Positions 23,847 through 32,801 of a stretch of DNA of 40,540 bases are shown here, piece by piece (position 1 is the stretch's first letter; each line of letters begins with the position of its first letter). The notes below the pieces were generated by a model. It made no database searches. It was not told the DNA's origin and saw only the letters and a list, made by a program, of their open reading frames with translations. The DNA comes from an uncultured Clostridia bacterium (GTDB lineage Bacteria > Bacillota > Clostridia > Oscillospirales > Acutalibacteraceae), in NCBI GenBank assembly GCA_937888485.1, contig CALAQQ010000140.1:1-40540 (forward strand), read 5' to 3'. The translations under genes and the position numbers were made by a program.

Positions 23847-24032
23847 ATGGCAAATCTGACTTCAAAAGAACTTTCCGCAATTGAAGACCAGCTTAACTGT
23901 GAACAGATGCTTATTAAAAAATTCAAAGCATATGCACAGATGGCAACCGACCCTCAGGTTAAAACAACCTGCGAACAAATTGCAAATCAGCATAAACAGC
24001 ATTTTGACACTTTAATGGGTCATTTGTATTAA
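23847..24032 (+). CDS. Small spore-coat-associated protein
   Basis: A 61-residue, highly helical protein (LTSKELSAIEDQLNCEQ, CEQIANQHKQHFDTLMGHLY) that resembles the small partner usually found beside CotF-like coat proteins in Clostridia; the pattern suggests a two-helix half of a ferritin-like bundle. AAGGAGAG lies upstream of the ATG. A 12-nt gap separates it from the CotF-like gene, with AAGGAGG between, so the two are cotranscribed. Upstream (23779-23846) there is a TATAAT-like block at 23817-23822 but no clear -35, as expected if a sporulation sigma factor is used; I could not assign which. Confidence 0.72.
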   Translation: MANLTSKELSAIEDQLNCEQMLIKKFKAYAQMATDPQVKTTCEQIANQHKQHFDTLMGHLY

Positions 24033-24044
24033 GGAGGTCTTTAT

Positions 24045-24320
24045 ATGAATACAAATACAAGTTTAACCGACAGAGAAATTATGGATGATATCCTTAGCTC
24101 ACAAAAGCATATCACGGATGTTTACAATTCTTTTTCAAACGAATGCGTTAATCAAAAGCTTCAGGATGATATGCTTAAGATTCTTAACGAAGAGCATTCA
24201 ATTCAATTTTCCGTTTTCGGCGATATGCAGAAAAAAGGATGGTATAATCCCGGAGCTGCACAGATGCAGATGATTGAAGAAACAAAAACAAAATTCGAGA
24301 ATATTGCAAAACAACTTTGA
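24045..24320 (+). CDS. CotF-family spore coat protein
   Basis: A 91-residue protein matching the coat F family: LTDREIMDDILSSQKHITDVYNSF, NECVNQKLQDDMLKILNEEH and MQKKGWYNPGAA are characteristic. These proteins form helical bundles in the coat of the mature spore and are made late in the mother cell. The strong AAGGAGG ribosome site and the short gap to the previous gene indicate a two-gene coat operon closed by a terminator. It shows the organism belongs to a spore-forming lineage. Confidence 0.88.
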   Translation: MNTNTSLTDREIMDDILSSQKHITDVYNSFSNECVNQKLQDDMLKILNEEHSIQFSVFGDMQKKGWYNPGAAQMQMIEETKTKFENIAKQL

Positions 24321-24328
24321 TTTAACAG

Positions 24329-24357
24329 CGGACACGACAGTGTCCGTTATTTTTTGA
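24329..24357 (+). terminator. Terminator of the spore coat operon
   Basis: CGGACAC (24329-24335) and GTGTCCG (24340-24346) form a stem with a GACA tetraloop, followed by a T-rich tail. Confidence 0.85.
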
Positions 24358-24376
24358 AATTTTTTTATAAAAAGGG

Positions 24377-24405
24377 TTGGAAAATACAAAGTTTTCTTAT
24401 ATAAT
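24377..24405 (+). promoter_or_regulatory. Sigma-A promoter of the hprK-dnaE run
   Basis: TTGGAA (24377-24382), a 17-bp spacer and TATAAT (24400-24405). A second TATAAT is at 24411-24416. In the leader, TTGATAT (24420-24426) and ATATCAA (24432-24438) form an inverted repeat that could be an operator or a weak hairpin. Confidence 0.72.
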
Positions 24406-24461
24406 ACAATTATAATGGGTTGATATGGATTATATCAATATCATATTATAAGGAGTAAGCT

Positions 24462-25427
24462 ATGAGTAAATATACGGTTTCTCTTGAAAAGGTTGTTAAA
24501 GATCTTTCATTTCAGGTTATTTATACCCCCAAGGATATCGCTGATATTTATATCACTTCACAAGATGTTAACAGACCGGGATTAATTTTAACAGGATTTG
24601 AAGATTACTTTGATCCTGCAAGAATACAATTTATTGGTCTTACCGAACTTGAGTATTTTAGAAGTCTTACAAAAGAAGGATTCCTTGATTGTCTTGAAAG
24701 ATTTTTTTCAAAGAGACCTGCGGCAATCGTTGTTACAAGAGGTCTTCAGTGCGGTAAAAGATTTCTGAGTTTTGCCGAAAAGTATGAAGTTCCGGTTCTT
24801 GGAACAAATGAATCAACATCAAGTTGTATGTCGGCAACAATTTCTTATCTAGGAGTTGAACTTGCACAGCGTATAACTCGTCACGGTGTTCTTGTGGAGG
24901 TTTACGGTGAAGGCGTACTTATTCTCGGTGACAGCGGTGTCGGTAAAAGTGAAACAGCTCTTGAACTTATTAAAAGGGGACACAGACTAATTGCCGACGA
25001 TGCTGTTGAAATCCGCAGAGTATCAAACAAAACTCTTGTCGGTTCTGCACCTGATAATATCCGACATTTTATTGAACTTCGCGGTGTCGGTGTACTTAAT
25101 GCAAGAAGACTTTTCGGTATGGGTGCAGTTAAGCTTACGGAAAAGGTTGATATGGTTATTCAGCTCGAACCCTGGGACAGCGAAAAAGTTTATGACAGAC
25201 TCGGTCTTGAAAATGAATACACCGAGATTCTTGACATAAAAGTTCCGGTCAGTGTTGTTCCCGTTAAACCGGGAAGAAATCTTTCAATCATTATCGAAGC
25301 TGCGGCGATGAATAACAGACAGAAGAAAATGGGCTATAATGCTGCAAGGGAGCTTCTTCACGGTCTCGGAATGACAGATGATATCATTCCTGCAAAAAAA
25401 GAACTTGAATTCTGGCACAATTTTTAA
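24462..25427 (+). CDS. hprK: HPr kinase/phosphorylase
   Basis: A 321-residue bifunctional enzyme that phosphorylates HPr on its regulatory Ser and removes the phosphate again, the sensor of carbon catabolite control in Firmicutes. The N-terminal domain ends near 130. The kinase domain has RHGVLVEVYG with His141, the P-loop GDSGVGKS at 156-163, ADD at 178-180 and the HPrK signature ELRGVGVLNARRLFG at 205-219. Length and motifs are canonical. AAGGAG precedes the ATG. It heads a run with glucokinase and murB, pairing sugar sensing with glucose phosphorylation. Confidence 0.97.
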   Translation: MSKYTVSLEKVVKDLSFQVIYTPKDIADIYITSQDVNRPGLILTGFEDYFDPARIQFIGLTELEYFRSLTKEGFLDCLERFFSKRPAAIVVTRGLQCGKRFLSFAEKYEVPVLGTNESTSSCMSATISYLGVELAQRITRHGVLVEVYGEGVLILGDSGVGKSETALELIKRGHRLIADDAVEIRRVSNKTLVGSAPDNIRHFIELRGVGVLNARRLFGMGAVKLTEKVDMVIQLEPWDSEKVYDRLGLENEYTEILDIKVPVSVVPVKPGRNLSIIIEAAAMNNRQKKMGYNAARELLHGLGMTDDIIPAKKELEFWHNF

Positions 25428-25461
25428 AAATTATTTATAAAATTATTTGGAGGTAATAATT

Positions 25462-26409
25462 ATGTATAGAATAGGCGTTGATCTCGGAGGAACAAACATA
25501 GCAGTAGGTGTTGTTACAGAAGACTTAAAAATTATCGGCAGAGGCAAAGTAAAAACAAAATGCCCCAGACCTGCTGCTGAAATTTTTGATGATATTAAAG
25601 TTGCCGTTGATATGGCTGTAAAAGATGCAGGAATCTCAATGGATGAAATATCATCTGTCGGTGTTGGTACTCCCGGTTCAGTAAACAAAGAAAACGGTTA
25701 CATTGAATTTGCAAATAACCTTAATTTTAATCAGGTTCCCGCAAAAGAAATGCTCGAAGAAAGACTCGGTAAACCTGTTTATCTTGATAACGACGCAAAC
25801 TGCGCCGCACTCGGCGAGGCAATTGCAGGTGTTGGTAAGGGCGTAGGAAACTTCGTCGCAGTCACACTTGGTACAGGCGTAGGAAGCGGAATTATTGTTA
25901 ACGGAAAAATAGTTAACGGTGTAAACTATTGTGCAGGTGAAATGGGTCATACAGTCATCATGGTTAACGGTAAGCAGTGCAACTGCGGAAGAAAAGGCTG
26001 CTGGGAACAGTATGCATCTGCAACAGCTCTTATTTCACAGACGAAGGAAGCTATGCTTGCAAACAAAGACAGCAAAATGTGGCAGCTTGTTAACGGAAAT
26101 ATTGACAATACAAGCGGAAGAACTGCTTTTGATGCAATGAGACTTGGCGATGAAGTTGCTAAGGAAGTTTGCGATAATTATATTTATTATGTTTCGGTTG
26201 GTGTTAATAATATTATTAATACTTTCCAGCCCGAAATTATTTGTATCGGTGGCGGTGTAAGCCATGAAGGCGATACAATTCTTAATCCTATCAGAAAAAA
26301 TTGCGAGAACGAAAGATATTCAATTCATTCAAAAATCCAGACAAAAATTCTTGCTGCAGAACTTGGAAACGATGCAGGCATTTTCGGTGCAGCTCTTCTT
26401 GATGAATAA
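25462..26409 (+). CDS. glcK: ROK-family glucokinase
   Basis: A 315-residue ROK kinase that phosphorylates glucose with ATP. The phosphate loop DLGGTNIAVGVV is near the start, YLDNDANCAALGE gives catalytic Asp111, and EMGH (His163) with CNCGRKGC (Cys173, 175, 180) makes the ROK zinc site. These fit GlcK of Bacillus. ATG 25462 is chosen because GGAGG (25449-25453) lies 8 nt upstream; the in-frame TTG at 25447 overlaps that site. It follows hprK after 34 bp. Other ROK substrates (ManNAc, fructose) cannot be excluded from sequence alone. Confidence 0.9.
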   Translation: MYRIGVDLGGTNIAVGVVTEDLKIIGRGKVKTKCPRPAAEIFDDIKVAVDMAVKDAGISMDEISSVGVGTPGSVNKENGYIEFANNLNFNQVPAKEMLEERLGKPVYLDNDANCAALGEAIAGVGKGVGNFVAVTLGTGVGSGIIVNGKIVNGVNYCAGEMGHTVIMVNGKQCNCGRKGCWEQYASATALISQTKEAMLANKDSKMWQLVNGNIDNTSGRTAFDAMRLGDEVAKEVCDNYIYYVSVGVNNIINTFQPEIICIGGGVSHEGDTILNPIRKNCENERYSIHSKIQTKILAAELGNDAGIFGAALLDE

Positions 26410-26428
26410 TTAATTATTGGAGGAAACC

Positions 26429-27343
26429 ATGAGTTCATATAATGAAATCATCACTTTATGCAAAAATATCGGATGTGAATATCTGACGGATGCTGTGCTG
26501 AAAAATTATACAAGCTTCAAAATCGGCGGAAAAGCTGATTTAATGGTTTTTCCCGATACAGAAGAAAAGATTTCCTCAATAATCAAAAATGTTAATGAAT
26601 TATCAATTCCGAAACTTATAATTGGTAAAGGAAGTAACATGCTGATTTCTGATTCAGGTTTCAGAGGAATTGTTATTAACACTTGCAAATATGATAAAAT
26701 CAATCTTATAGATGAAAATACAATCAAATGCCAAAGCGGTGCATCACTTTCAAGACTGTGCCGCTTTGCACTCGAAAATTCACTTTCCGGACTTGAATTT
26801 GCATTTGGAATCCCCGGTAGCGCAGGCGGTGCCGCATATATGAATGCGGGTGCGTACGGCGGTGAAATGGTTGATGTGCTTATATCATGCGAACATCTTT
26901 TACCTGACGGCTCAAAGGGAATGTTCAACGCAGATGAGCTTGAACTTTCATACAGACACAGTGCGTATTCAGACAGTGATTTGTTTATTTTATCTCTTAC
27001 CGTTAAGCTTCAAAAAGGCAATTACGATGATATTAAATCAAAGATGGATGAACTTATGTTCAAGCGAAAAGATAAACAGCCTGTTGAATATCCGAGCGCA
27101 GGAAGTACCTTTAAACGTCCCGAAGGTTATTTTGCAGCAGCGCTTATTGATGAATGCGGTCTTAAAGGTTACACAGTCGGCGGTGCTCAAGTCAGTGAAA
27201 AACACGCAGGTTTTGTTATTAATAAAGACAATGCAACATGTGAGGATGTTTTAAATCTCATGAAACATTGCCAGAAAACAGTAATGGATAAAAAAGGTGT
27301 TCTTATTGAACCGGAAGTTAAAATAATTTGTCAGGAGGAATAG
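26429..27343 (+). CDS. murB: UDP-N-acetylenolpyruvoylglucosamine reductase
   Basis: A 304-residue FAD enzyme that reduces the enolpyruvyl group to make UDP-MurNAc for peptidoglycan. The FAD-binding part has TSFKIGGKADLMVFP and IGKGSNMLISD; the substrate part has GIPGSAGGAAYMNAGAYGGE, SYRHSAYSDSD, PSAGSTFKRPEGYFAAALID (catalytic Ser) and EPEVK near the end (catalytic Glu). This is the Firmicutes type II form, which lacks the Tyr loop of E. coli MurB. The start is ATG 26429 with TTGGAGG upstream. It is followed after 3 nt by whiA. In many Firmicutes rapZ and glmR (yvcK) lie between murB and whiA; here they are absent. Confidence 0.96.
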   Translation: MSSYNEIITLCKNIGCEYLTDAVLKNYTSFKIGGKADLMVFPDTEEKISSIIKNVNELSIPKLIIGKGSNMLISDSGFRGIVINTCKYDKINLIDENTIKCQSGASLSRLCRFALENSLSGLEFAFGIPGSAGGAAYMNAGAYGGEMVDVLISCEHLLPDGSKGMFNADELELSYRHSAYSDSDLFILSLTVKLQKGNYDDIKSKMDELMFKRKDKQPVEYPSAGSTFKRPEGYFAAALIDECGLKGYTVGGAQVSEKHAGFVINKDNATCEDVLNLMKHCQKTVMDKKGVLIEPEVKIICQEE

Positions 27344-27346
27344 ATT

Positions 27347-28249
27347 TTGTCTTTTTCAGCAGATGTTAAAAGTGAATTAACAAAAATAGAAAATATATCC
27401 TCCTGTTGCTATCATGCACAAGTCTACGGGCTTGTGCTTTTTGCTCATTTTTCAAAATACAATCTTTCAATCACATCTGAAAATCACGACGTTTTTGAAT
27501 TATATTTATCTTATCTAAAAAATTACTGTGGAGCTGAACCGATAATAAGCGATACGGGAACAAAAAAAATGACAGCGTACCTTAAATCCGATTCTGATAA
27601 GTCAAAAGTTTTCGAAAAATTCGGTCACTCTCTTTCCGAAACGTCTCTTCGTATTAACCGAGCAAATATTTCGGACGAATGCTGCCTCAGTGCGTTTCTG
27701 AGAGGCGCATTTCTTGCTTGCGGAACGGTTACCGACCCCGAAAGAGGATATCACCTTGAATTTGTTGTTCCTTATAAACGTCTTTGCATGGATTTTATAA
27801 AATTCATGGACGAGCTTTCGCTCAATCCAAAATACATAGTCCGCAAAGGCAATCATGTCATTTATTTTAAAGACAGTGAGAGTATAGAAGACATTCTTGC
27901 GATTATCGGTGCACAATCAGCATCCCTTCATGTTATGGGAATCAAGATAGAAAAGGATGTCAAAAATACAGTTAACCGCAGACTGAACTTTGAGATGTCC
28001 AATATAAACAAAACTGTCAATGCCGCAAATCTGCAGGTTGAAGCTATTGAACTGATTGAAAAACATATGGGTATTTCTGCTTTACCCGATAATCTTCAGG
28101 AATTGGCACATCTTCGGCTTGACAATCCCGAAGCAAGTTTAAGTGAACTTGAAAAATTGCTTGATGAACCGATTTCACGTTCGGGAATTAATCACAGACT
28201 CAGCCGAATAGTTAAAATTGCCGAAAAAATCAAAACGGAGATGCCGTAA
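27347..28249 (+). CDS. whiA: WhiA-family DNA-binding regulator
   Basis: A 300-residue protein with the WhiA plan: an N-terminal LAGLIDADG-like part (SFSADVKSELTK, AFLRGAFLACGTVTDPERGYHLEF) and a C-terminal helix-turn-helix (about 225-295; LQELAHLRLDNPEASLSELEKLL, SRSGINHRLSRI). WhiA affects cell division and chromosome segregation in Bacillus and sporulation in actinomycetes. The start codon is TTG, 8 nt after AGGAGG (27333-27338). The last base of its TAA is the first base of the dnaE ATG, so the two are tightly coupled. Confidence 0.95.
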   Translation: MSFSADVKSELTKIENISSCCYHAQVYGLVLFAHFSKYNLSITSENHDVFELYLSYLKNYCGAEPIISDTGTKKMTAYLKSDSDKSKVFEKFGHSLSETSLRINRANISDECCLSAFLRGAFLACGTVTDPERGYHLEFVVPYKRLCMDFIKFMDELSLNPKYIVRKGNHVIYFKDSESIEDILAIIGAQSASLHVMGIKIEKDVKNTVNRRLNFEMSNINKTVNAANLQVEAIELIEKHMGISALPDNLQELAHLRLDNPEASLSELEKLLDEPISRSGINHRLSRIVKIAEKIKTEMP

Positions 28250-31200
28250 TGTCATTTACTCATTTACATGTCCACAGTGAATACAGTCTGCTTGACGGTG
28301 CATGCAGAATTGAACCTATGCTTGATAAAATAAAAAGCATGGGTCAGACTTCTGTTGCCATAACAGACCATGGTGTCATGTACGGAGTAATTGATTTCTA
28401 TAAAGCAGCGTTAAAAAGGGATATCAAACCTGTTATCGGTTGCGAAGTTTATGTTGCACCGAGGTCAAGATTTGATAAGGTGCACGGAATCGACAATGAA
28501 AGATATCACCTTGTTCTTCTTTGCAAAAATAACGAAGGATATAAAAACCTTTTAAAACTTGTCTCTGAGGGTTGGGTTAACGGTTTTTACACCAAGCCGA
28601 GAGTTGATAAAGATATTCTTGAGAAATACCATGAAGGTCTTATTGCACTTTCCGGTTGTCTTGCGGGTGAGGTTTCAAGGGCTTTGCAGAGAAATGATTT
28701 TGAAGAAGCAAAATCTGTTGCTAACTGGTATAAAAACACATTTGGTGAAGATAACTATTATCTTGAAATTCAGAATCACGGGTTAAATGAACAGCTCATG
28801 ATTAATCCCGACCTGATAAAACTTTCAAAAGAGCTTGATATTCCTCTTGTTGCAACAAATGACGCTCATTATGTCGATAAACAAGATGCAAAAATGCAAC
28901 AAGTTCTTATCTGTATTCAGACAAACCATACAGTTGGTGAAGATACCGGGCTTGAATTCGGAACAGAAGAATTCTATCTTAAATCTGAAGAAGAAATGCT
29001 TGAGTCGTTTACAGATTGTCCCGATGCTGTTTTTAATACTGCAAAAATTGCCGAAAGATGTAATGTTACATTTGAATTCGGTAACACTAAATTACCGCAT
29101 TTTGAAGTTCCCGATGGTTATGACCATTTTGAATGGTTTTCCCTTCTATGTAAAAAAGGATTAATCAAAAGATACGGTAATAATCCTCCGAAAGAATATA
29201 TTGACAGACTTAATTATGAACTTGATGTAATTAACACTATGGGTTATGTTGACTATTATCTTATAGTCCATGACTTTATTAAACACGCAAAAGATATGGG
29301 CATACCGGTGGGCCCCGGACGAGGTTCGGGTGCCGCAAGTATATGTGCTTATTGCATTGGCATAACAGGTATCGACCCGATGAAATATAATCTGCTCTTT
29401 GAGCGTTTTTTAAATCCCGAAAGAGTCAGTATGCCTGACTTCGATATTGACTTCTGCTTCGAAAGAAGGGGAGAGGTCATTGATTATGTTATTGAAAAAT
29501 ACGGTTCAGATCATGTTGCCCAGATTGTAACCTTCGGTACTCTTGCGGCAAAAGCTGCAATAAGAGATGTCGGACGAGCTCTTGGTATGCCGTACTCAAC
29601 CGTTGATAATATAGCGAAACAAGTACCGAATGAACTCAATATTACAATCGACAGAGCACTTAAACGTTCTGTTGATTTCAAAGCTCTTTATGATAATGAC
29701 GAAGAAGCAAAAGAACTGATTGATATGGCACGTAAAGTTGAAGGAATGCCGCGTCACGCCTCAACTCATGCCGCCGGTGTTGTAATCACTCATGACCCTG
29801 TTGTTTCATATGTTCCACTTGCAAGAAATGATGAAGCAATTGTTACACAGTTCCCGATGACAACACTTGAAGAACTTGGTCTGTTAAAAATGGACTTTCT
29901 CGGTTTGAGAACGCTTACTGTTATCAAATCAGCAGAAAATATGATAAGAAAATCTGTTTCTGATTTCAGAATCGAAAATATTGATGTTGAAGACAAAGCG
30001 GTCTTTGAAATGATGTGTGCAGCACAAACCGAAGGTGTATTTCAATTTGAATCCGCCGGAATGAGAAGCGTTCTTTCACAGCTTAAACCTGAAAGTCTTG
30101 AAGATTTAATAGCGGTTATTTCCCTTTACAGACCTGGTCCTATGGATTCAATTCCTACGTACATTGAAAACAGACACCATCCAAATAAAATCAAATACAA
30201 AACTCCTGAATTAAAAAGTATTCTTGATGTTACCTACGGCTGTATGGTTTATCAGGAGCAGGTAATGCAAATTTGCAGAGAACTTGCCGGATATTCCTAT
30301 GGAAGAGCTGATATAGTTCGTCGTGCAATGGCGAAGAAAAAACATGATGTCATGCTCAAAGAAAGAGATTCTTTTGTTGAAGGTTCTATTAAAAGAGGCA
30401 TTGACACAAAAGCCGCTAATGAAATTTTTGATGAAATGATTTCGTTTGCTTCTTATGCTTTCAACAAAGCTCATGCTGCCGCTTATGCCTATGTTGCTTA
30501 TCAGACAGCGTGGCTTAAATGCCATTATCCCTGCGAATTTTTTGCAGCCCTGCTTACAAGCTTTCTTGATAACACAGGTAAGGTTGTTCAATACATTAAT
30601 GAATGCTCAAAACTCGGTATAAAAATTCTACCGCCTCATATTAATGAAAGCTCGGATGAATTTGCCGTTTCAGGCCGTAACATTCATTTCAGTCTCCTTG
30701 CTATAAAAGGTCTTGGCAGAGGATTCATTAAAAGAATGATTGATGAAAGAAATGCAAACGGTGATTTCTATGATTTCTACGATTTTTGCCGTAGAATGCA
30801 TGGTAAGGATTTCAACAGAAGAACACTTGAAAATCTAATTAAGTGCGGTGCATTTGACAATCTCGGCGCAAATCGCAGACAAATGATGAATTCAATTGAT
30901 ACAATTCTTGAAGATCTCGAATCTTCAAAAAGAAGAAATGTTGAGGGACAAATAGGTTTCGGTGATCTTGCATCATCATTTGATGAAGAAGATTATATTC
31001 CTTCCGCTTCATTTATTTACCCCGATTCCGATGAATTCACTCCCGAACAGCTTCTTAAATATGAAAAGGAAGTTTCCGGAATGTATCTTTCAGGTCATCC
31101 GATGACAAAATACAGAAATATTTCCGAAAAATTAAAATGTGCCGTAATAAGTGATATTCTTGACTCCGAAACAACTAAATATAAGGATAATGACAGAGTT

Positions 31201-31713
31201 CTTATACTTTGTCTTGTCAGTTCAGTAAAGAAAAAAATTACAAAGAATGATTCTACAATGGCATTTCTGACACTCGAAGATACAACCGGTTCTATTGAAT
31301 CAATTGTTTTTCCCAAAAAACTTATGGAGAAACCTTCAATCTTTTTCGAAGGTAACATTCTGCTTATCCACGGCAGAATCAGTATGCGCGAAGACGAAGA
31401 TACAAAAATAATATGTGAAGCTGTTGAAATGTGTCCTTCCGAAAGTTCGTTAACAGATATAAAACCTGTCAATACTGAAAGAAAGAAAGCAAAAGGTTTG
31501 TTTCTTCGGTTTGATACATCTGATTCTCCACAGATTGATTATTGTAAGAAGCTTCTGACTATTTTTGACGGAAACACTACTCTTTATTTTTATTTTAATG
31601 ATAAGAACGAATATAAGAGAAACCCTATAATGCAGGGAATCGATGTTAATAATGTTCTTCTCAGAGAGCTTCGCAAAATTCTTGGAGATTCAAATGTAAT
31701 TTATAACAAATAA
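28249..31713 (+). CDS. dnaE: DNA polymerase III subunit alpha, DnaE type
   Basis: A 1154-residue C-family replicative polymerase. The N-terminal PHP domain starts HLHVHSEYSLLDG and keeps ITDHG. The palm has VGPGRGSGAAS and PDFDIDF with catalytic Asp397 and Asp399; the third acidic residue is Asp549 in KMDFLGL. The beta-binding/finger region includes YRPGPMDSIP, YQEQVMQI and FNKAHAAAYA. A helix-hairpin-helix segment and an OB fold (about 1000-1075; FLTLEDTTGSIESIVFP) follow. Length and motifs match bacterial DnaE. In Firmicutes this enzyme works next to PolC, mainly in primer extension and lagging-strand synthesis. ATG overlaps the whiA stop by one base. Confidence 0.97.
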   Translation: MSFTHLHVHSEYSLLDGACRIEPMLDKIKSMGQTSVAITDHGVMYGVIDFYKAALKRDIKPVIGCEVYVAPRSRFDKVHGIDNERYHLVLLCKNNEGYKNLLKLVSEGWVNGFYTKPRVDKDILEKYHEGLIALSGCLAGEVSRALQRNDFEEAKSVANWYKNTFGEDNYYLEIQNHGLNEQLMINPDLIKLSKELDIPLVATNDAHYVDKQDAKMQQVLICIQTNHTVGEDTGLEFGTEEFYLKSEEEMLESFTDCPDAVFNTAKIAERCNVTFEFGNTKLPHFEVPDGYDHFEWFSLLCKKGLIKRYGNNPPKEYIDRLNYELDVINTMGYVDYYLIVHDFIKHAKDMGIPVGPGRGSGAASICAYCIGITGIDPMKYNLLFERFLNPERVSMPDFDIDFCFERRGEVIDYVIEKYGSDHVAQIVTFGTLAAKAAIRDVGRALGMPYSTVDNIAKQVPNELNITIDRALKRSVDFKALYDNDEEAKELIDMARKVEGMPRHASTHAAGVVITHDPVVSYVPLARNDEAIVTQFPMTTLEELGLLKMDFLGLRTLTVIKSAENMIRKSVSDFRIENIDVEDKAVFEMMCAAQTEGVFQFESAGMRSVLSQLKPESLEDLIAVISLYRPGPMDSIPTYIENRHHPNKIKYKTPELKSILDVTYGCMVYQEQVMQICRELAGYSYGRADIVRRAMAKKKHDVMLKERDSFVEGSIKRGIDTKAANEIFDEMISFASYAFNKAHAAAYAYVAYQTAWLKCHYPCEFFAALLTSFLDNTGKVVQYINECSKLGIKILPPHINESSDEFAVSGRNIHFSLLAIKGLGRGFIKRMIDERNANGDFYDFYDFCRRMHGKDFNRRTLENLIKCGAFDNLGANRRQMMNSIDTILEDLESSKRRNVEGQIGFGDLASSFDEEDYIPSASFIYPDSDEFTPEQLLKYEKEVSGMYLSGHPMTKYRNISEKLKCAVISDILDSETTKYKDNDRVLILCLVSSVKKKITKNDSTMAFLTLEDTTGSIESIVFPKKLMEKPSIFFEGNILLIHGRISMREDEDTKIICEAVEMCPSESSLTDIKPVNTERKKAKGLFLRFDTSDSPQIDYCKKLLTIFDGNTTLYFYFNDKNEYKRNPIMQGIDVNNVLLRELRKILGDSNVIYNK

Positions 31714-31767
31714 ATCGGGAAATACAATATTAGTGCTTAAAAAATTTAGCAAATAATGTTTATTTCA

Positions 31768-31796
31768 TTGACATTATGTAATTTAAAGTGTATTAT
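31768..31796 (+). promoter_or_regulatory. Promoter of pfkA
   Basis: TTGACA (31768-31773), a 17-bp spacer and TATTAT (31791-31796). I saw no clear terminator between dnaE and this promoter. Confidence 0.78.
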
Positions 31797-31830
31797 ATAG
31801 CTTGAACATTTTTCAAGGAGAGTAATTATT

Positions 31831-32793
31831 ATGAAGACAATCGGCGTTTTAACAAGCGGCGGAGATGCCCCCGGTATGAATGCTGCAGTCCGTGCAGTTG
31901 TCAGAACCGCATGTGAAAACGGAATTAAAGTATACGGAATCAACAGAGGCTATCAGGGTCTTATCGAAGGCGATCTCCGTGAACTTAATATCAGAAGCGT
32001 TTCTGATATTATCCACAGAGGCGGTACAATGCTTTATTCAGCAAGATGCAAAGCCTTCAGAGAAGAAGCCGGTATGCAGCAGGCTATCGATACCTGCAAG
32101 AAATTTGGTATTGAAGGCATCGTTGTCATCGGCGGTGACGGTTCATTCAGAGGCGCTCGTGACCTTTCACTCAGAGGAATTCCCTGTATCGGTGTTCCCG
32201 GAACAATCGATAACGATATTGTTTCATCTGATTATACAATCGGTTACGATACTTGTCTTAACACCGTTATGCAAATGGTTGACAGAGTAAGAGATACAGT
32301 TGAATCTCACAGCAGATGCATTGTTGTTGAAGTTATGGGTAACAGATGCGGTGACCTTACTCTTAATGCAGGTATTGCAGTTGGCGCAACAGCTATTGTT
32401 ATTCCTGAAATTCAGTCCGATATCGAAAAACATGTTATCGAAAGAATAAGAAGAACTCAGAAAACAGATAAAAAACATTTCATCGTTATGGTTGCCGAAG
32501 GTATCGGCGGTGTTGAAGAACTTGCAAGAAAGATCGAAAAAGAATGCGGCGTTGAATCAAGAGCTGTTATTCTCGGTCATGTTCAGAGAGGTGGATCACC
32601 CACAGTTCGCGACAGAGTTGTTGCCAGCCAGATGGGTTATAAAGCTGTTCAGCTTCTTATGGAAGGAATCGGCAACAGAGTTGTTGTTCAGAAAGACGAT
32701 CATATTATTGATTATGATATTTATGAAGCTCTCAGCATGGAACGTACAGTTAATCATGAGCTTTATAAAATTGCTCATGAAATTTCAATCTGA
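31831..32793 (+). CDS. pfkA: ATP-dependent 6-phosphofructokinase
   Basis: A 320-residue PFK that commits fructose-6-phosphate to glycolysis. The N-terminus GVLTSGGDAPGMNAAVRAVV, ATP-site GGDGSFRGA, active-site PGTIDNDI and the fructose-site GYDTCLNTV and VEVMGNRCGDL are canonical for the bacterial group A (PfkA) enzyme. The Gly after the first GGD fits ATP rather than pyrophosphate use. AAGGAGAG precedes the ATG. It is followed 8 bp later by pcrA with no terminator, an unusual pairing since Firmicutes pfkA more often precedes pyk. Confidence 0.97.
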   Translation: MKTIGVLTSGGDAPGMNAAVRAVVRTACENGIKVYGINRGYQGLIEGDLRELNIRSVSDIIHRGGTMLYSARCKAFREEAGMQQAIDTCKKFGIEGIVVIGGDGSFRGARDLSLRGIPCIGVPGTIDNDIVSSDYTIGYDTCLNTVMQMVDRVRDTVESHSRCIVVEVMGNRCGDLTLNAGIAVGATAIVIPEIQSDIEKHVIERIRRTQKTDKKHFIVMVAEGIGGVEELARKIEKECGVESRAVILGHVQRGGSPTVRDRVVASQMGYKAVQLLMEGIGNRVVVQKDDHIIDYDIYEALSMERTVNHELYKIAHEISI

Positions 32794-32801
32794 GGTAACA
32801 A

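Noticed and set aside
26506..26928. Minus-strand open frame (140 codons) inside murB
   Set aside because: Antisense to conserved MurB motifs, Pro/Ser-rich shadow composition, no start signals.
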